Shown: one piece after another, positions 24,191-34,122 of the stretch
Position numbering within the stretch: the first letter of the stretch is position 1
Layout: every line of letters starts with the position of its first letter
From: an uncultured Flavobacteriales bacterium
Lineage (GTDB): Bacteria > Bacteroidota > Bacteroidia > Flavobacteriales_D > Crocinitomicaceae
DNA: 64,000 bases
Assembly: GCA_905480145.1 (NCBI GenBank)
Contig: CAJQPA010000018.1
Location: 40,159-104,158, forward strand
Direction: 5' to 3'
Translations under genes and position numbers: made by a program
Notes under the pieces: model-generated
What the model saw: only the letters and a program-made list of their open reading frames with translations
Databases searched by the model: none
Told to the model about the DNA's origin: nothing

Positions 24191-25474
24191 TTATGGAGTT
24201 TCCGTGACAGAAGGTTTATTAGAATCTCCTAGCTCAAAACGTAAAGAAAAACGCAAAGTATTGGCAAGAGGATTTGTTTTCTTTAAAGCTGCTAAATATG
24301 AGATGTCAACTCCGAACTTATTGTACTTAAATCCAATACCAAGATTGAAATATTGTCTCGAGCCCTTGTTTTTGTTTTCATAAAAGAAACCTGCTCTCAA
24401 TGCAAATACATTATTATACCAATATTCTAACCCAGTAGCGATGTTAATTTCGGAAATCTCTTCTTTAAACCTTGAACCTTTAACGATTTGGTATGAACCA
24501 TCTTCGTTTTTAATTAAGTTATCTGCGTCATCTCTTTCAATTTGACCTGGCGCATCATAAAAAGACTGCATCATACCTGCAATTACACCAATGTCGTTTG
24601 AGTATCCCACTCTATCTTCTCCAAGATCCGAATAACCTGAAGAAGTTTTAGTCAGTTCAGGTGTAGGTACTAGTAGTTTTTGAAGGTCTACTGCTAACGT
24701 AATACTATTGTACTTATCTATATCCGCTTTAAATGCATTCCCCAGCTTCAAATTCATTGGTGCAAAGTCTCCTGTCGTTGCTCCTAAATCAGAGTATTTC
24801 ACTTTATTTCCAACATTATTAATTGTAGCACCAAAAGTATAAGACCCTTTCAAAGAACCGATTTTGGCTTGATCATTAAAAAAGGCAAAAGAAATATCTG
24901 CTGCACCAACAATAGCTGCTTTAGATTCAACTCCCTGAACAGGCAATCCTTGCGTTAGATTTGAATAGGCAAATTTACCGTTCAATCCGACACTCGTTCT
25001 TTTTGACGTTTGAAATGCGTAACCTCCAGTAATTTCATATTCACTTGGCTTACCATCGCGAATTACGTCACCATTAGTTCCTGTATAAGTAATACTTCCA
25101 AGACTAAAATATCTCAAAGCACCAGCAATTGAATGCCGATCTCCTAATTGAGTATACGCCGAAACATATGATAAATGAATATCGTTTGTTAATTGCCTCA
25201 ACCAAGGTGTGTATGATACACTAACTTCACCTTTCGCTTCAGAAAAATTCATTATTGCTGTATTCCAATAAATGGAATTTGAGTTTGCGCTTAATGCTGT
25301 TCCAGCATCCCCCATTCCTCCTGCTCTAGAATCCGGAGTAATCGACATGAAAGGCACTGCTGTTGTGATCGTATTCAATTGCAAACTTTTATCTGTAGCA
25401 CCGCCAGATGTTGGCTGGGCAAATGAATTCATAGAGATGAAAACTGCAATCGCACTTGTAATTATATTATTCAT
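24191..25474 (-). CDS. porV: Type IX secretion outer membrane protein PorV (LptO)
   Basis: A 427-residue outer membrane beta-barrel protein with a signal peptide (residues 1-19) and the PorV hallmark segment TPDSRAGGMGDAGTALSAN followed by SIYWNTA. PorV shuttles T9SS cargo from the SprA translocon to the surface attachment complex and works with the sortase PorU. Its gene follows porU on the same strand, as in other Flavobacteriales, after a 62-base gap that contains its own promoter-like element. The C-terminal region shows alternating beta-strand patterns of a barrel. Confidence 0.93.
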   Translation of the reverse strand: MNNIITSAIAVFISMNSFAQPTSGGATDKSLQLNTITTAVPFMSITPDSRAGGMGDAGTALSANSNSIYWNTAIMNFSEAKGEVSVSYTPWLRQLTNDIHLSYVSAYTQLGDRHSIAGALRYFSLGSITYTGTNGDVIRDGKPSEYEITGGYAFQTSKRTSVGLNGKFAYSNLTQGLPVQGVESKAAIVGAADISFAFFNDQAKIGSLKGSYTFGATINNVGNKVKYSDLGATTGDFAPMNLKLGNAFKADIDKYNSITLAVDLQKLLVPTPELTKTSSGYSDLGEDRVGYSNDIGVIAGMMQSFYDAPGQIERDDADNLIKNEDGSYQIVKGSRFKEEISEINIATGLEYWYNNVFALRAGFFYENKNKGSRQYFNLGIGFKYNKFGVDISYLAALKKTNPLANTLRFSLRFELGDSNKPSVTETP

Positions 25475-25501
25475 TTTTTATAAATCTATTAAGATTATCT
25501 A

Positions 25502-25509
25502 CAAATATA
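25502..25509 (-). promoter_or_regulatory. -7 promoter element between porU and porV
   Basis: On the minus strand this reads TATATTTG (TAnnTTTG), 27 bases before the porV ATG. A TTG lies 22 bases further upstream, slightly more than the usual 19. PorV is needed in larger amounts than PorU, so an extra promoter here would make sense. Confidence 0.45.
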
Positions 25510-25536
25510 CGTTTTCAAACGCCCTTTATTGCAATG

Positions 25537-28500
25537 TTATTTTAAAATAACTAATTTCTCTAATTTTTCTGCTTTAACTCCATCTGGAGAAGTGACTATC
25601 AATCTATACACATAAACCCCTTTTGCCAATTGGTCTCCAAAGTCATCACGCCCATCCCATTCAATTCCTTCGGAACGAAAACCTTCTGTTGTAACGTACT
25701 TATTAATTGACTTTACAAGCCTTCCGGAAATAGTCATGATTTGCAACTGCACTTCTAATTGAGTACAAACTTGATTGTGCTCAAAAAAGAACTGGGTAGA
25801 AGTTGTAAATGGATTAGGGTAATTGAGAACATGATCTAATTCTAATTCAGCACTTTCCTGAACTACAAAATCAATTACTGACTCAGATGAATTATTGTTA
25901 ACATCCCAAACTTTCAACGTTAACGTATGAGCCCCTGGTTCTAAATCAAGAAAATCAAATCTAATTTCACCTGATTGATAAGAATCAATATCAGAGACGT
26001 AATAATCATTCAAAACAAAAGGATCACTCGAATTGTCATCAATAATAGCTACAAGGTCATGTCCTATTCCATTTCCTACTGTGTTAATACCATTTTGATC
26101 AAAAAGCTTCGCAATCAACTTTGGGTTCTCATCAGTAAGACCGCCGTTTACAAAACTTTCCGTATTCAAAAACATTTCAATATCCGGGCCTTGATTATCA
26201 GAAATACCATTTGGATCTATACCTCCAATTTTTACGTTTGTTTCACTACCAATTGCATCCGTCTCTCCATTTTCGGCATAATAACTTAGCTTGCCATAAT
26301 CAATTGAATAGTTAATATCCTTTGGCACAACAAAAGTAAACTCAAAATACCCATCCGTGACAGTAGCCTTACCTCGATAAAGTTTATTAGTTTGAACTTC
26401 AAACTCTCTAAGTGGAGAATCTGTATCATTACCCAAGGTTTGTTGATTTTTTGGCTTATCATAAATCGTTGGATAGACAGTTCCGTTAAAATTATTCAAC
26501 GCATTGCCGTTAAAATCTTCAACATGACCTTTAATTGTCACGGTGCTCAATGCCATAATGGTATCCACTGTCAAATTAGGTGAAATTCCATTAACACTGT
26601 CCGTAATAATTTTCATTCTTGGAATAGCGATTTGCAAGGCTGGATCTCCAATTAAGGTAAAACTTCTTTTGTTATTACTTCCATTCACACCATTTTTTGA
26701 CCTTCTAATAATCTCTCCAAAAGATAATGGTTGAAAATTTTCATCTCTTTCAAAAACACTCTTAAAAAAAGACTTACCAGTATTGGTATTCACACCAAAA
26801 AATACTGACCTAGTTGTAGTCATTAGTGCAATTGCTGCTCCATCTGGATTTAATGAAGCCCATTCCCCCGCAGAAACTCGATCAGGATCGTCATATTTTG
26901 TGAATTCACAAGTCGCAGAAACAATTAGTGGTAACTTATTTATGTTACTCCAACCTTGAATCTGTGGAACAGAAATAGCTCTTTCCTCTGCAACACCAAC
27001 CTCACCTCCATGTCCCACATAATTCATCAAGATACAGCCTTTATCTATTTGTCGGTTAATTGCATTTGTCGCTTCCGGGTATCTCTCACCTCCAACAGTA
27101 GATATTTGCTGATACGCATCCAAATAAATTTTCTCACAATTCATTTCTGGGTTGTTCAGTTTAACAGAATCATACTGAGGTTCTACGTCAAAATCTAAAA
27201 AATAAGCCCCTTCTTCATCATCAGCAATTTGAACGTATCTCGTCCTCCAATCTCCAAATGTACTTGAGTAACCATTGTCATCACAATCTGCATTACCTGC
27301 TGAAGAAAACAAACTCGATCCATTTTTCATATAATGCTCTATTTTATCAACTTGCTGTTTTGCCATTGTAACATCAGAAATTAACAATCGGCCAACACCA
27401 ATATCTAATTCATCCGAAGATAAAATTGATTCTGAATCGTCCAATAAACCAAAATAATCATCAGTTACCAAGGCGGCAATATGATCTTCAGAATTCAACA
27501 CTTGATAAGTAAGAATATAATTATTATTGTTCGCTACTCTATTTTTTGGATCAAAAGTACCATCGCCAAAAAGTAATAAGTTTTTAGGTCTAGTACTTGG
27601 GTCAGACGCCCCCCTCTCATAAAACATTTTTGCAAACATTCGAATTGCAGAAGCATCCTTCATTCCAGAACTGAACTCATTAAAGACTTGTGTATCTGTG
27701 ACTACATGAACAATTAATCCATTATCTCTATGGAGGTTTGCTAATCTATTCGCTTGCGAAAGAAATGAACTATTTGTAACAATGAGATAATCGGCTTGAC
27801 TCAAACCATGTAAATTTTGATTCGCAACTCCACCCACTCGAGATGGTGTAAGATAAGAAACACCATCTGAAGCAACCCATTTTTCCAAATTGCTCGTGTT
27901 TGCAACAAACTGGAAATTCGTTCCAGACTGAATACCTAATACATTCGAGACATTGTGACGATCGGTCACATTCCAAACAAAACCGGAAGAAGGAATCCCA
28001 GTAAGTGAAAATTCTGATACATTTCCGGCCCCCACCGAATTTAAGTCACTAAAAGTAAATTGATGATTTGTCATGCTCAAATTCCTGCGAGCATTCAATA
28101 GTATCCTATCCATATAAGTCAAAACATCGGGAGAATTTTTCACCATACTCACCAATAAATTAATACTAGAGCTAGGATTAGGGTATTCCATTTGCATTTC
28201 CTGTCTCCTGTAGTTTCCCGCACCGGCACCTGAAGGCATTTGACTGGTCCCAATCTGAACACCATTTGCGGTATAAGTATGGGAAGAACCTGCTCCGAAA
28301 GTTGAGTTACTGGCAATAGAAACATCAAAGGTTACTGGAACTGAATTGTCAATACTACTAACGTTAAATAAATAATTGTACTGCATTTGCGTATCATCGT
28401 CATACAACTCTCCATACCATCGCTGACCAGCTTTAATCAATGAATTTGCATCTAACTCATGGACAGCGTGATAAGAATAAGTAGAGACATTATTTGTAAC

Positions 28501-29406
28501 GATTCCTGTTCCATTCGGCATGCTTGAAACTATTTTTGGAGGTTTAGAACTATCAATATTGATAAAATATCCTGAAAAATCAGAATAAGGATTTCTATCC
28601 TGATCATAGCTTGATGTTCCAACAGCCGTCCATTTATGAGGACCTTCGCCATAAAACAATACATAATCATTAGCATCGAAGGAACCGTCTCCTCCATCAA
28701 CAATTATTATGGAAACTTCAGCTAAGTCATCAGTTCTAGGAATCGAATTCAATTCTGGAATCCTTCCTTCTCCATTGCCGAATATATGTATATGTTGAGG
28801 ATTTAAATTATCTACATTGACATTACATTGCTCTAAAAAATTTCTGTCCAATTTATATATACCATCTTGATTAATTGAAATCTTGTACCAAGAACCTGAG
28901 CCCTCTTTTAAAGCAGAATTCGCAACAAATGTTTTTAACAAATTTGGAGAGTCATTAATTTCAGCGCCTTCGATCAAATTAAATTTATGAACCTTAACTA
29001 CTTGTCCATTTTCTAAAAGAAAAGGAAACAAATTCAGAACTACATGTCTCTCTTCTCTTGACTTTGAAACTTTCAAATCATATCGCAATACCGAAACCTC
29101 AATATTTTGAGAATTTAAATAAGCAATTTCTTTTAAAGAGGCAGGAATAGTAGAAACCAATTCAAACTCCGTATTTCGAGTAGTATTGTCCTTAATTTTT
29201 TTCCGAATGAAAAAGTTTGGAATATTCCCATCCATATCTTGTCCTACAATATGAGGCACAATGATTGATCGATCGCCTTGAGTTAACGTTTTTTCTTCAC
29301 CCCAAGGGACTTCAATGATTTCATTAGATTGCCCATAATTAACGTTTACACTTCCAATAAGCATAAATATAACACAAGCTATTCTTTTCTGAAGTTTCAT
29401 TTTCAT
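25537..29406 (-). CDS. porU: Type IX secretion system sortase PorU
   Basis: A 1289-residue exported gingipain-like C25-family cysteine protease. The catalytic pair is visible: His799 in NYVGHGGEVG and Cys833 in SATCEF. PorU removes the C-terminal signal of T9SS cargo and transfers the protein to surface lipopolysaccharide. It ends with its own sorting-like C-terminal domain: NYPNPFTTSTQF, then a GVYVYRLIV segment. I start at the ATG at 29406 because the signal peptide (ending in NVNYGQ) begins there; the in-frame TTG at 29427 is not needed. It is divergent from the porP-like gene and upstream of porV. Confidence 0.95.
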   Translation of the reverse strand: MKMKLQKRIACVIFMLIGSVNVNYGQSNEIIEVPWGEEKTLTQGDRSIIVPHIVGQDMDGNIPNFFIRKKIKDNTTRNTEFELVSTIPASLKEIAYLNSQNIEVSVLRYDLKVSKSREERHVVLNLFPFLLENGQVVKVHKFNLIEGAEINDSPNLLKTFVANSALKEGSGSWYKISINQDGIYKLDRNFLEQCNVNVDNLNPQHIHIFGNGEGRIPELNSIPRTDDLAEVSIIIVDGGDGSFDANDYVLFYGEGPHKWTAVGTSSYDQDRNPYSDFSGYFINIDSSKPPKIVSSMPNGTGIVTNNVSTYSYHAVHELDANSLIKAGQRWYGELYDDDTQMQYNYLFNVSSIDNSVPVTFDVSIASNSTFGAGSSHTYTANGVQIGTSQMPSGAGAGNYRRQEMQMEYPNPSSSINLLVSMVKNSPDVLTYMDRILLNARRNLSMTNHQFTFSDLNSVGAGNVSEFSLTGIPSSGFVWNVTDRHNVSNVLGIQSGTNFQFVANTSNLEKWVASDGVSYLTPSRVGGVANQNLHGLSQADYLIVTNSSFLSQANRLANLHRDNGLIVHVVTDTQVFNEFSSGMKDASAIRMFAKMFYERGASDPSTRPKNLLLFGDGTFDPKNRVANNNNYILTYQVLNSEDHIAALVTDDYFGLLDDSESILSSDELDIGVGRLLISDVTMAKQQVDKIEHYMKNGSSLFSSAGNADCDDNGYSSTFGDWRTRYVQIADDEEGAYFLDFDVEPQYDSVKLNNPEMNCEKIYLDAYQQISTVGGERYPEATNAINRQIDKGCILMNYVGHGGEVGVAEERAISVPQIQGWSNINKLPLIVSATCEFTKYDDPDRVSAGEWASLNPDGAAIALMTTTRSVFFGVNTNTGKSFFKSVFERDENFQPLSFGEIIRRSKNGVNGSNNKRSFTLIGDPALQIAIPRMKIITDSVNGISPNLTVDTIMALSTVTIKGHVEDFNGNALNNFNGTVYPTIYDKPKNQQTLGNDTDSPLREFEVQTNKLYRGKATVTDGYFEFTFVVPKDINYSIDYGKLSYYAENGETDAIGSETNVKIGGIDPNGISDNQGPDIEMFLNTESFVNGGLTDENPKLIAKLFDQNGINTVGNGIGHDLVAIIDDNSSDPFVLNDYYVSDIDSYQSGEIRFDFLDLEPGAHTLTLKVWDVNNNSSESVIDFVVQESAELELDHVLNYPNPFTTSTQFFFEHNQVCTQLEVQLQIMTISGRLVKSINKYVTTEGFRSEGIEWDGRDDFGDQLAKGVYVYRLIVTSPDGVKAEKLEKLVILK

Positions 29407-29528
29407 AAGTGCAAATATCAATATCAAAATTATTAATCAAATAAAAAACGAAAGAAATCTTTGATTATTATACACAATTCGCAATATTTGTAACCTTATA
29501 CAAAGTTTACCGTTATTCTATAATTATA

Positions 29529-30524
29529 ATGAAAGACTTTAACTATAATTCAATGAGAGAATTTAAACGCGTTATCGCGGTGATTTGTTTAATCTGCTTT
29601 ACTTCCAATGGAGCCTTTGGGCAGGACCCTCAATTCACTCAGTTTTATGCGAACCCTCTTTATCTTAATCCTGCTTTTGCTGGATCGCATGGATGTCCTC
29701 GTTTTTCAATGAACTACAGAAATGAATGGCCCAGTTTAACAGGGAATTATGTGACTTATTCTGCTTCTTATGATCAATATTTCAGTAATATCTCTGGAGG
29801 TATAGGAGTTATAGGAATGCACGACCAACAAGGCCAAGGAACTATTTACACTTCAATGATTGGATTGATTTATTCGTATCATCTAAAAGTGAATAGAAAA
29901 TTTACCATGTTATTTGGTGCTAGAGCCGCAATGTTTAACAAGTTTTTAGACTGGGACAAGTTAACTTTTGGTGATATGATTGATCCTAGAAAAGGATTTA
30001 TTTATGAAACTGGAGATGTTCCAAGAGCTGGCAGTAGATATTTCTTCGATGCATCTGCTGGTTTTGTTGGTTACAGCAAAAACTTCTTTTTTGGTGGTGC
30101 TGTTCATCATTTAAACAAGCCAAACGAATCAATGATTGAAGGTACTTCTAAATTACCAATGCGTTTCACCGGTCACGTTGGAGCAGAAATAAAACTAGGT
30201 AAGCAATCGAAGTATAATAATACAACATCGATTATGCCTAATATTATATACCAATATCAAAACGGGTTTCAAGAACTTAGTTTAGGAACTTATGTTAAAT
30301 ATGGTGTCTTTACTTTTGGAGCATGGTACAGAAATAGAGATGCCTTTATCCTAACCATAGGATTGAATACTGGTAAATTCAAATTAGGTTATAGTTATGA
30401 TGTAACGGTATCTAAATTAAACAATGGTGTTTCAGGAGGTTCTCATGAAGTGTCATTGGGTTTAAATCTTAATTGCAAGAAAAAACCACAATCATTTAGA
30501 ACAATATCCTGTCCTTCGTTTTAA
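29529..30524 (+). CDS. PorP/SprF family T9SS outer membrane protein
   Basis: A 331-residue outer membrane protein with a signal peptide ending near SNGAFGQ and the family signature DPQFTQFYANPLYLNPAFAG, followed by MNYRNEWPSL. PorP/SprF proteins are associated with T9SS; several paralogues occur in each genome, each often paired with one large secreted substrate. Here no such adhesin is adjacent: the gene sits between porU (divergent) and gldJ (same strand, 56 bases downstream). Two ATG codons, 29529 and 29553, are possible; the second gives a more compact signal peptide. Confidence 0.92.
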   Translation: MKDFNYNSMREFKRVIAVICLICFTSNGAFGQDPQFTQFYANPLYLNPAFAGSHGCPRFSMNYRNEWPSLTGNYVTYSASYDQYFSNISGGIGVIGMHDQQGQGTIYTSMIGLIYSYHLKVNRKFTMLFGARAAMFNKFLDWDKLTFGDMIDPRKGFIYETGDVPRAGSRYFFDASAGFVGYSKNFFFGGAVHHLNKPNESMIEGTSKLPMRFTGHVGAEIKLGKQSKYNNTTSIMPNIIYQYQNGFQELSLGTYVKYGVFTFGAWYRNRDAFILTIGLNTGKFKLGYSYDVTVSKLNNGVSGGSHEVSLGLNLNCKKKPQSFRTISCPSF

Positions 30525-30580
30525 ATTCTGTAACTAAAGAATTAAAGAACGTTGTAAAGGAAGAATTAGATTAAATTAGA

Positions 30581-32638
30581 ATGAAAACGAAAACATATAA
30601 TATGCGATTTTTCAAGTTTGTAGCGATAGCAATTGCTGGTGCCTTTATCATTTCTTCTTGTTCACGAGAAGCTTCTAACACAACTGGTTGGGATTATAAC
30701 AATCCGAAGACAGGTGGGTTTCAAAAAGTTCCTTTTGTTGATCAAGAAACTGGGCCAGGATTACTTTTAGTAGAAGGTGGAACTTTCACTATGGGTAGAT
30801 CAGAACAGGATGTGATGTATGAGTGGAATAATAGACCTGCTCGTGTAACGGTTTCATCGTTCTATATGGATCAGACAGAAGTCACTAACTTTCACTGGTT
30901 AGAATACTTATACTGGATATCTAGAGCTTATAACGAAACTTACCCAATGGTGATGAAAAATGCTCTTCCAGACACATTAGTATGGAGATCTAAATTAGGA
31001 TTTAATGAAAAGTACGTTGATTACTATTTACGTCACCCTGCTTACAGAGACTATCCAGTAGTTGGTGTATCTTGGTTGCAAGCTAGTGATTATTGTAAAT
31101 GGAGAACGGATCGTGTAAACGAATACATTTTAATAAGAGAAGGTATTTTGGCATTTAATGTAGACCAAAGAGATGAGAACACATTCAATACTGATGCATA
31201 CTTTGCTGGGCAATATGAAGAAGGTTTAGTCAAAAACATTCAAGATTTAGACCCTTCTCACCTTAATGGTAAAAAACTAGGAGAAAGAATCGTTCGTATG
31301 GAAGATGGAATTCTTCTTCCAAGATATAGACTCCCAACTGAAGCAGAATGGGAATTTGCAGCTTATGGATTGATTGGTAACAATCAAGAAGGTACTGAAA
31401 ACATTAGAGATCGTAAATTATATCCTTGGAGTGGCCACTGGGTGCGTCAGGATGAAGCACAATTTACTGGGCAAATTAGAGCCAATTTTGTTAGAGGACG
31501 TGGTGACTATATGGGTATTGCTGGCAACTTAAATGATGGCGCTGATGTTACTGCTCCGGTTGAGTCTTATTGGCCAAATGATTATGGATTATATCACATG
31601 GCTGGAAATGTTTCTGAGTGGGTTATGGATGTTTACCGTCCTTTAACAAGTGAGGAATACGATGAATTTAGACCATTTAGAGGGAATGTATTCAAAACTA
31701 AACTGCTGAACAACGAAGGAAGTATTGACATTAAGAATCCTCAGATTTCTTATGATGTTCATGGCATGAAAGAATATTTGAATGAATTTGAAAGAATTCG
31801 TTACCAAAGAATTTCTGCTGAAGTACATGATCCTTCTAGTAAAGAGTACACATCATTAAACGATACGATTATCCCTAGAGGGTTAGCTGCAAATATTCAG
31901 TCTCGTAACCCTTCAAAAAGAGGGCATGCTCCAGATCCTTTCTATATTTCTCATGGAAAAACAAAAGATTCAATTGAATTAGTATTACTTGCACAAATTA
32001 ACGATGTCGTGAATAGAGCAATTTTATTGAAGAATGAATTTTTTGATACCGATGCTTCTGCCTTAATTCAAGATGAATTATTTGACGGAATATTTGCTGA
32101 TGAAATCAGAACAAGTCCTGATGGAGAAGAGTATGCATTCGAAATTGTTTCAATGTTAAGAGATGGTTTTAATGAATTCATTGTTAATACTCCTGGTAAG
32201 TTGAAGTACAGACACGTTACTGAAGAAGAAAACATTGGTCGATTGAATTATCGTAAAGATGATTATATCGATTATTTGGATGGTGATATCGAAAGTTCAA
32301 TTCATTATGATAATACTGAGCGTAAAAACTCTATTAATGATGCTACACGTGATCCGAACTTGGTAATGTATCAAGATGAACATGAAGAGTTTGGCTTAAC
32401 TGGAGCAAGAGTATTACCTGGTGGAGATCAAAGAACATCATGGCCAACAACACTTATCTCTGATAAATCTCGAGTTTATAAGGGTGGTTCTTGGAAAGAT
32501 AGAGCTTATTGGTTAGTAGCTAGTAATAGAAGATTCTTAGATGAAGATAAGTCGACTGACAATATTGGATTCAGATGTGCTATGGATAGAGTTGGTTCTC
32601 CAACTGGATTCAACTACGGAAGAAAAAAGAAAAAATAA
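30581..32638 (+). CDS. gldJ: Gliding motility/T9SS lipoprotein GldJ
   Basis: A 685-residue lipoprotein with lipobox ISSC (Cys27) and a formylglycine-generating-enzyme (SUMF1)-like fold: VEGGTFTMG at the start, HMAGNVSEWVMDVYRP in the middle and YKGGSWKDRAYW near the end. GldJ and GldK share this fold and are needed for gliding and type IX secretion; the neighbouring porV-porU and the directly downstream murF match the known gldJ locus of Flavobacterium johnsoniae, so I choose GldJ. It is longer than the F. johnsoniae protein, with an insert in the second half (roughly residues 370-570). A strong terminator follows. Confidence 0.9.
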   Translation: MKTKTYNMRFFKFVAIAIAGAFIISSCSREASNTTGWDYNNPKTGGFQKVPFVDQETGPGLLLVEGGTFTMGRSEQDVMYEWNNRPARVTVSSFYMDQTEVTNFHWLEYLYWISRAYNETYPMVMKNALPDTLVWRSKLGFNEKYVDYYLRHPAYRDYPVVGVSWLQASDYCKWRTDRVNEYILIREGILAFNVDQRDENTFNTDAYFAGQYEEGLVKNIQDLDPSHLNGKKLGERIVRMEDGILLPRYRLPTEAEWEFAAYGLIGNNQEGTENIRDRKLYPWSGHWVRQDEAQFTGQIRANFVRGRGDYMGIAGNLNDGADVTAPVESYWPNDYGLYHMAGNVSEWVMDVYRPLTSEEYDEFRPFRGNVFKTKLLNNEGSIDIKNPQISYDVHGMKEYLNEFERIRYQRISAEVHDPSSKEYTSLNDTIIPRGLAANIQSRNPSKRGHAPDPFYISHGKTKDSIELVLLAQINDVVNRAILLKNEFFDTDASALIQDELFDGIFADEIRTSPDGEEYAFEIVSMLRDGFNEFIVNTPGKLKYRHVTEEENIGRLNYRKDDYIDYLDGDIESSIHYDNTERKNSINDATRDPNLVMYQDEHEEFGLTGARVLPGGDQRTSWPTTLISDKSRVYKGGSWKDRAYWLVASNRRFLDEDKSTDNIGFRCAMDRVGSPTGFNYGRKKKK

Positions 32639-32653
32639 GACTATATATTTTAT

Positions 32654-32685
32654 AAAAAAAGGGAAACAAATGTTTCCCTTTTTTT
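32654..32685 (+). terminator. Intrinsic terminator after gldJ
   Basis: An A-run, then GGGAAAC-AAAT-GTTTCCC and seven T residues. It gives a classic hairpin and T-tract 15 bases after the gldJ stop and separates it from murF. Confidence 0.9.
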
Positions 32686-32771
32686 ATGCGCTAATTTTAC
32701 CAAACAGATACTCGTTAATAAAACAATAAACCTCTTCTCTATTCAATGGAACATTTCAGTATTTTCACCTC

Positions 32772-34061
32772 ATGAATCAAACGTTCAAACATTTTTATAA
32801 TTCTACCGGCGTTTCCACAGATACGCGAAAAATCAATTCAGGTTGCCTCTTTGTATGTATTAAAGGAGACTCTTTTGATGGAAACACCTTTGCTGCAAAA
32901 GCATTAGAGTCAGGAGCATCACATGTAATCGTTGACAATAAAGATTTCTTTCAGGAAAATGGAAAAATGAGTCTTGTAAACGACAGCGTTCAATTTATAC
33001 AAGACTTAGCGAACTATCATCGAAAGAAATTTAACATCCCGGTCATTGGAATTACAGGAAGTAACGGAAAAACAACCACTAAAGAGTTAGTGAATATTGT
33101 TCTATCCAAAAAATTCAATGTACTAGCAACAATTGGCAATCTCAATAATCACTTAGGTGTTCCATTCACATTACTCCGAATGACAGAAAAGCATGACATT
33201 GCCATCATAGAAATGGGAGCAAACAAATTCAAAGATATTCAAGAACTTTGCCAGATTGCAGAACCAACCCATGGAATTATTACAAATATTGGAAGAGCTC
33301 ATCTTGAGGGGTTTAAAGATTTAGAAGGAGTAATAAAAACTAAAAAAGAGTTATTCGACTCAATAGAGCAATCGAATGGAACCATTTTCATAAACGCCGA
33401 TGATAAAACCTTAACCGAAATTCTTCCTGAAAACACAGAGCATTTCAGCTACAGCGCGTTAAAAAAAGCTGACACTAATGGGAAATTGGTTTCCCTCTCC
33501 CCTTTCGTTGAAATGACTTGGTCAGATGCGAATAATACATCAAATATTCTTTCTACTCAAATGGTAGGTAAATATAACTTCTATAATTATCTAGCCGCGG
33601 CATGTATTGGAAAAGCATTTAATGTAAAAAATGCAGATATTTCGGCAGCCATAATGGACTATACTCCTTCCAATAGTCGCTCCCAAGTCAAAAAGACAAA
33701 TCAAAACACTTTAATACTCGATTGCTATAATGCAAACCCGACAAGCATGAAGTCTGCTCTTGAAAGTTTCGCATCTACTACTTCTGACTCCAAATTATGT
33801 ATAATCGGCGACATGAAAGAACTTGGCGACGAATCGATCTTAGAACATCGAAAAATAATTTCCCTCTTAGAAGATCTAAAAATTATAACATGGACTGTCG
33901 GAGAAGAATTTAAAAAAATCAACTCTCCTATTCTAAAGAATCAATTCATTTCATCTAAAGAAGCAAGCAAGTTCATTTCTAAAAACCCAATAACTAATTC
34001 TTTAATTCTACTCAAGGGTTCTCGAAGTATTGGCTTAGAAATTCTCGAAGCACAACTTTAA
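32772..34061 (+). CDS. murF: UDP-N-acetylmuramoyl-tripeptide--D-alanyl-D-alanine ligase
   Basis: A 429-residue Mur ligase that adds D-Ala-D-Ala to the UDP-MurNAc-tripeptide in the cytoplasm, the last soluble step of peptidoglycan precursor synthesis. The ATP loop GITGSNGKTTTKELV, the central EMGANKFKDIQ segment and DCYNANPTSMKSAL identify MurF rather than MurC, D or E. The length is normal. It lies behind a terminator and so probably has its own promoter in the 110 bases after gldJ; I see no good TAnnTTTG there. Confidence 0.95.
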   Translation: MNQTFKHFYNSTGVSTDTRKINSGCLFVCIKGDSFDGNTFAAKALESGASHVIVDNKDFFQENGKMSLVNDSVQFIQDLANYHRKKFNIPVIGITGSNGKTTTKELVNIVLSKKFNVLATIGNLNNHLGVPFTLLRMTEKHDIAIIEMGANKFKDIQELCQIAEPTHGIITNIGRAHLEGFKDLEGVIKTKKELFDSIEQSNGTIFINADDKTLTEILPENTEHFSYSALKKADTNGKLVSLSPFVEMTWSDANNTSNILSTQMVGKYNFYNYLAAACIGKAFNVKNADISAAIMDYTPSNSRSQVKKTNQNTLILDCYNANPTSMKSALESFASTTSDSKLCIIGDMKELGDESILEHRKIISLLEDLKIITWTVGEEFKKINSPILKNQFISSKEASKFISKNPITNSLILLKGSRSIGLEILEAQL

Positions 34062-34070
34062 AGTGTAGAG

Positions 34071-34097
34071 CAAAAAAAGGTGAGCATAACTCACCTT
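34071..34097 (-). terminator. Intrinsic terminator of the acyl-CoA dehydrogenase gene
   Basis: AAGGTGAG-CATAA-CTCACCTT is an 8-bp stem with a 5-base loop. On the minus strand it is followed by seven T residues, so it serves the gene at 34123; on the plus strand the T-run is weak, but it may also stop murF transcription. Confidence 0.85.
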
Positions 34098-34122
34098 CTT
34101 GTAATCTTAATTTTTCTAGAAA

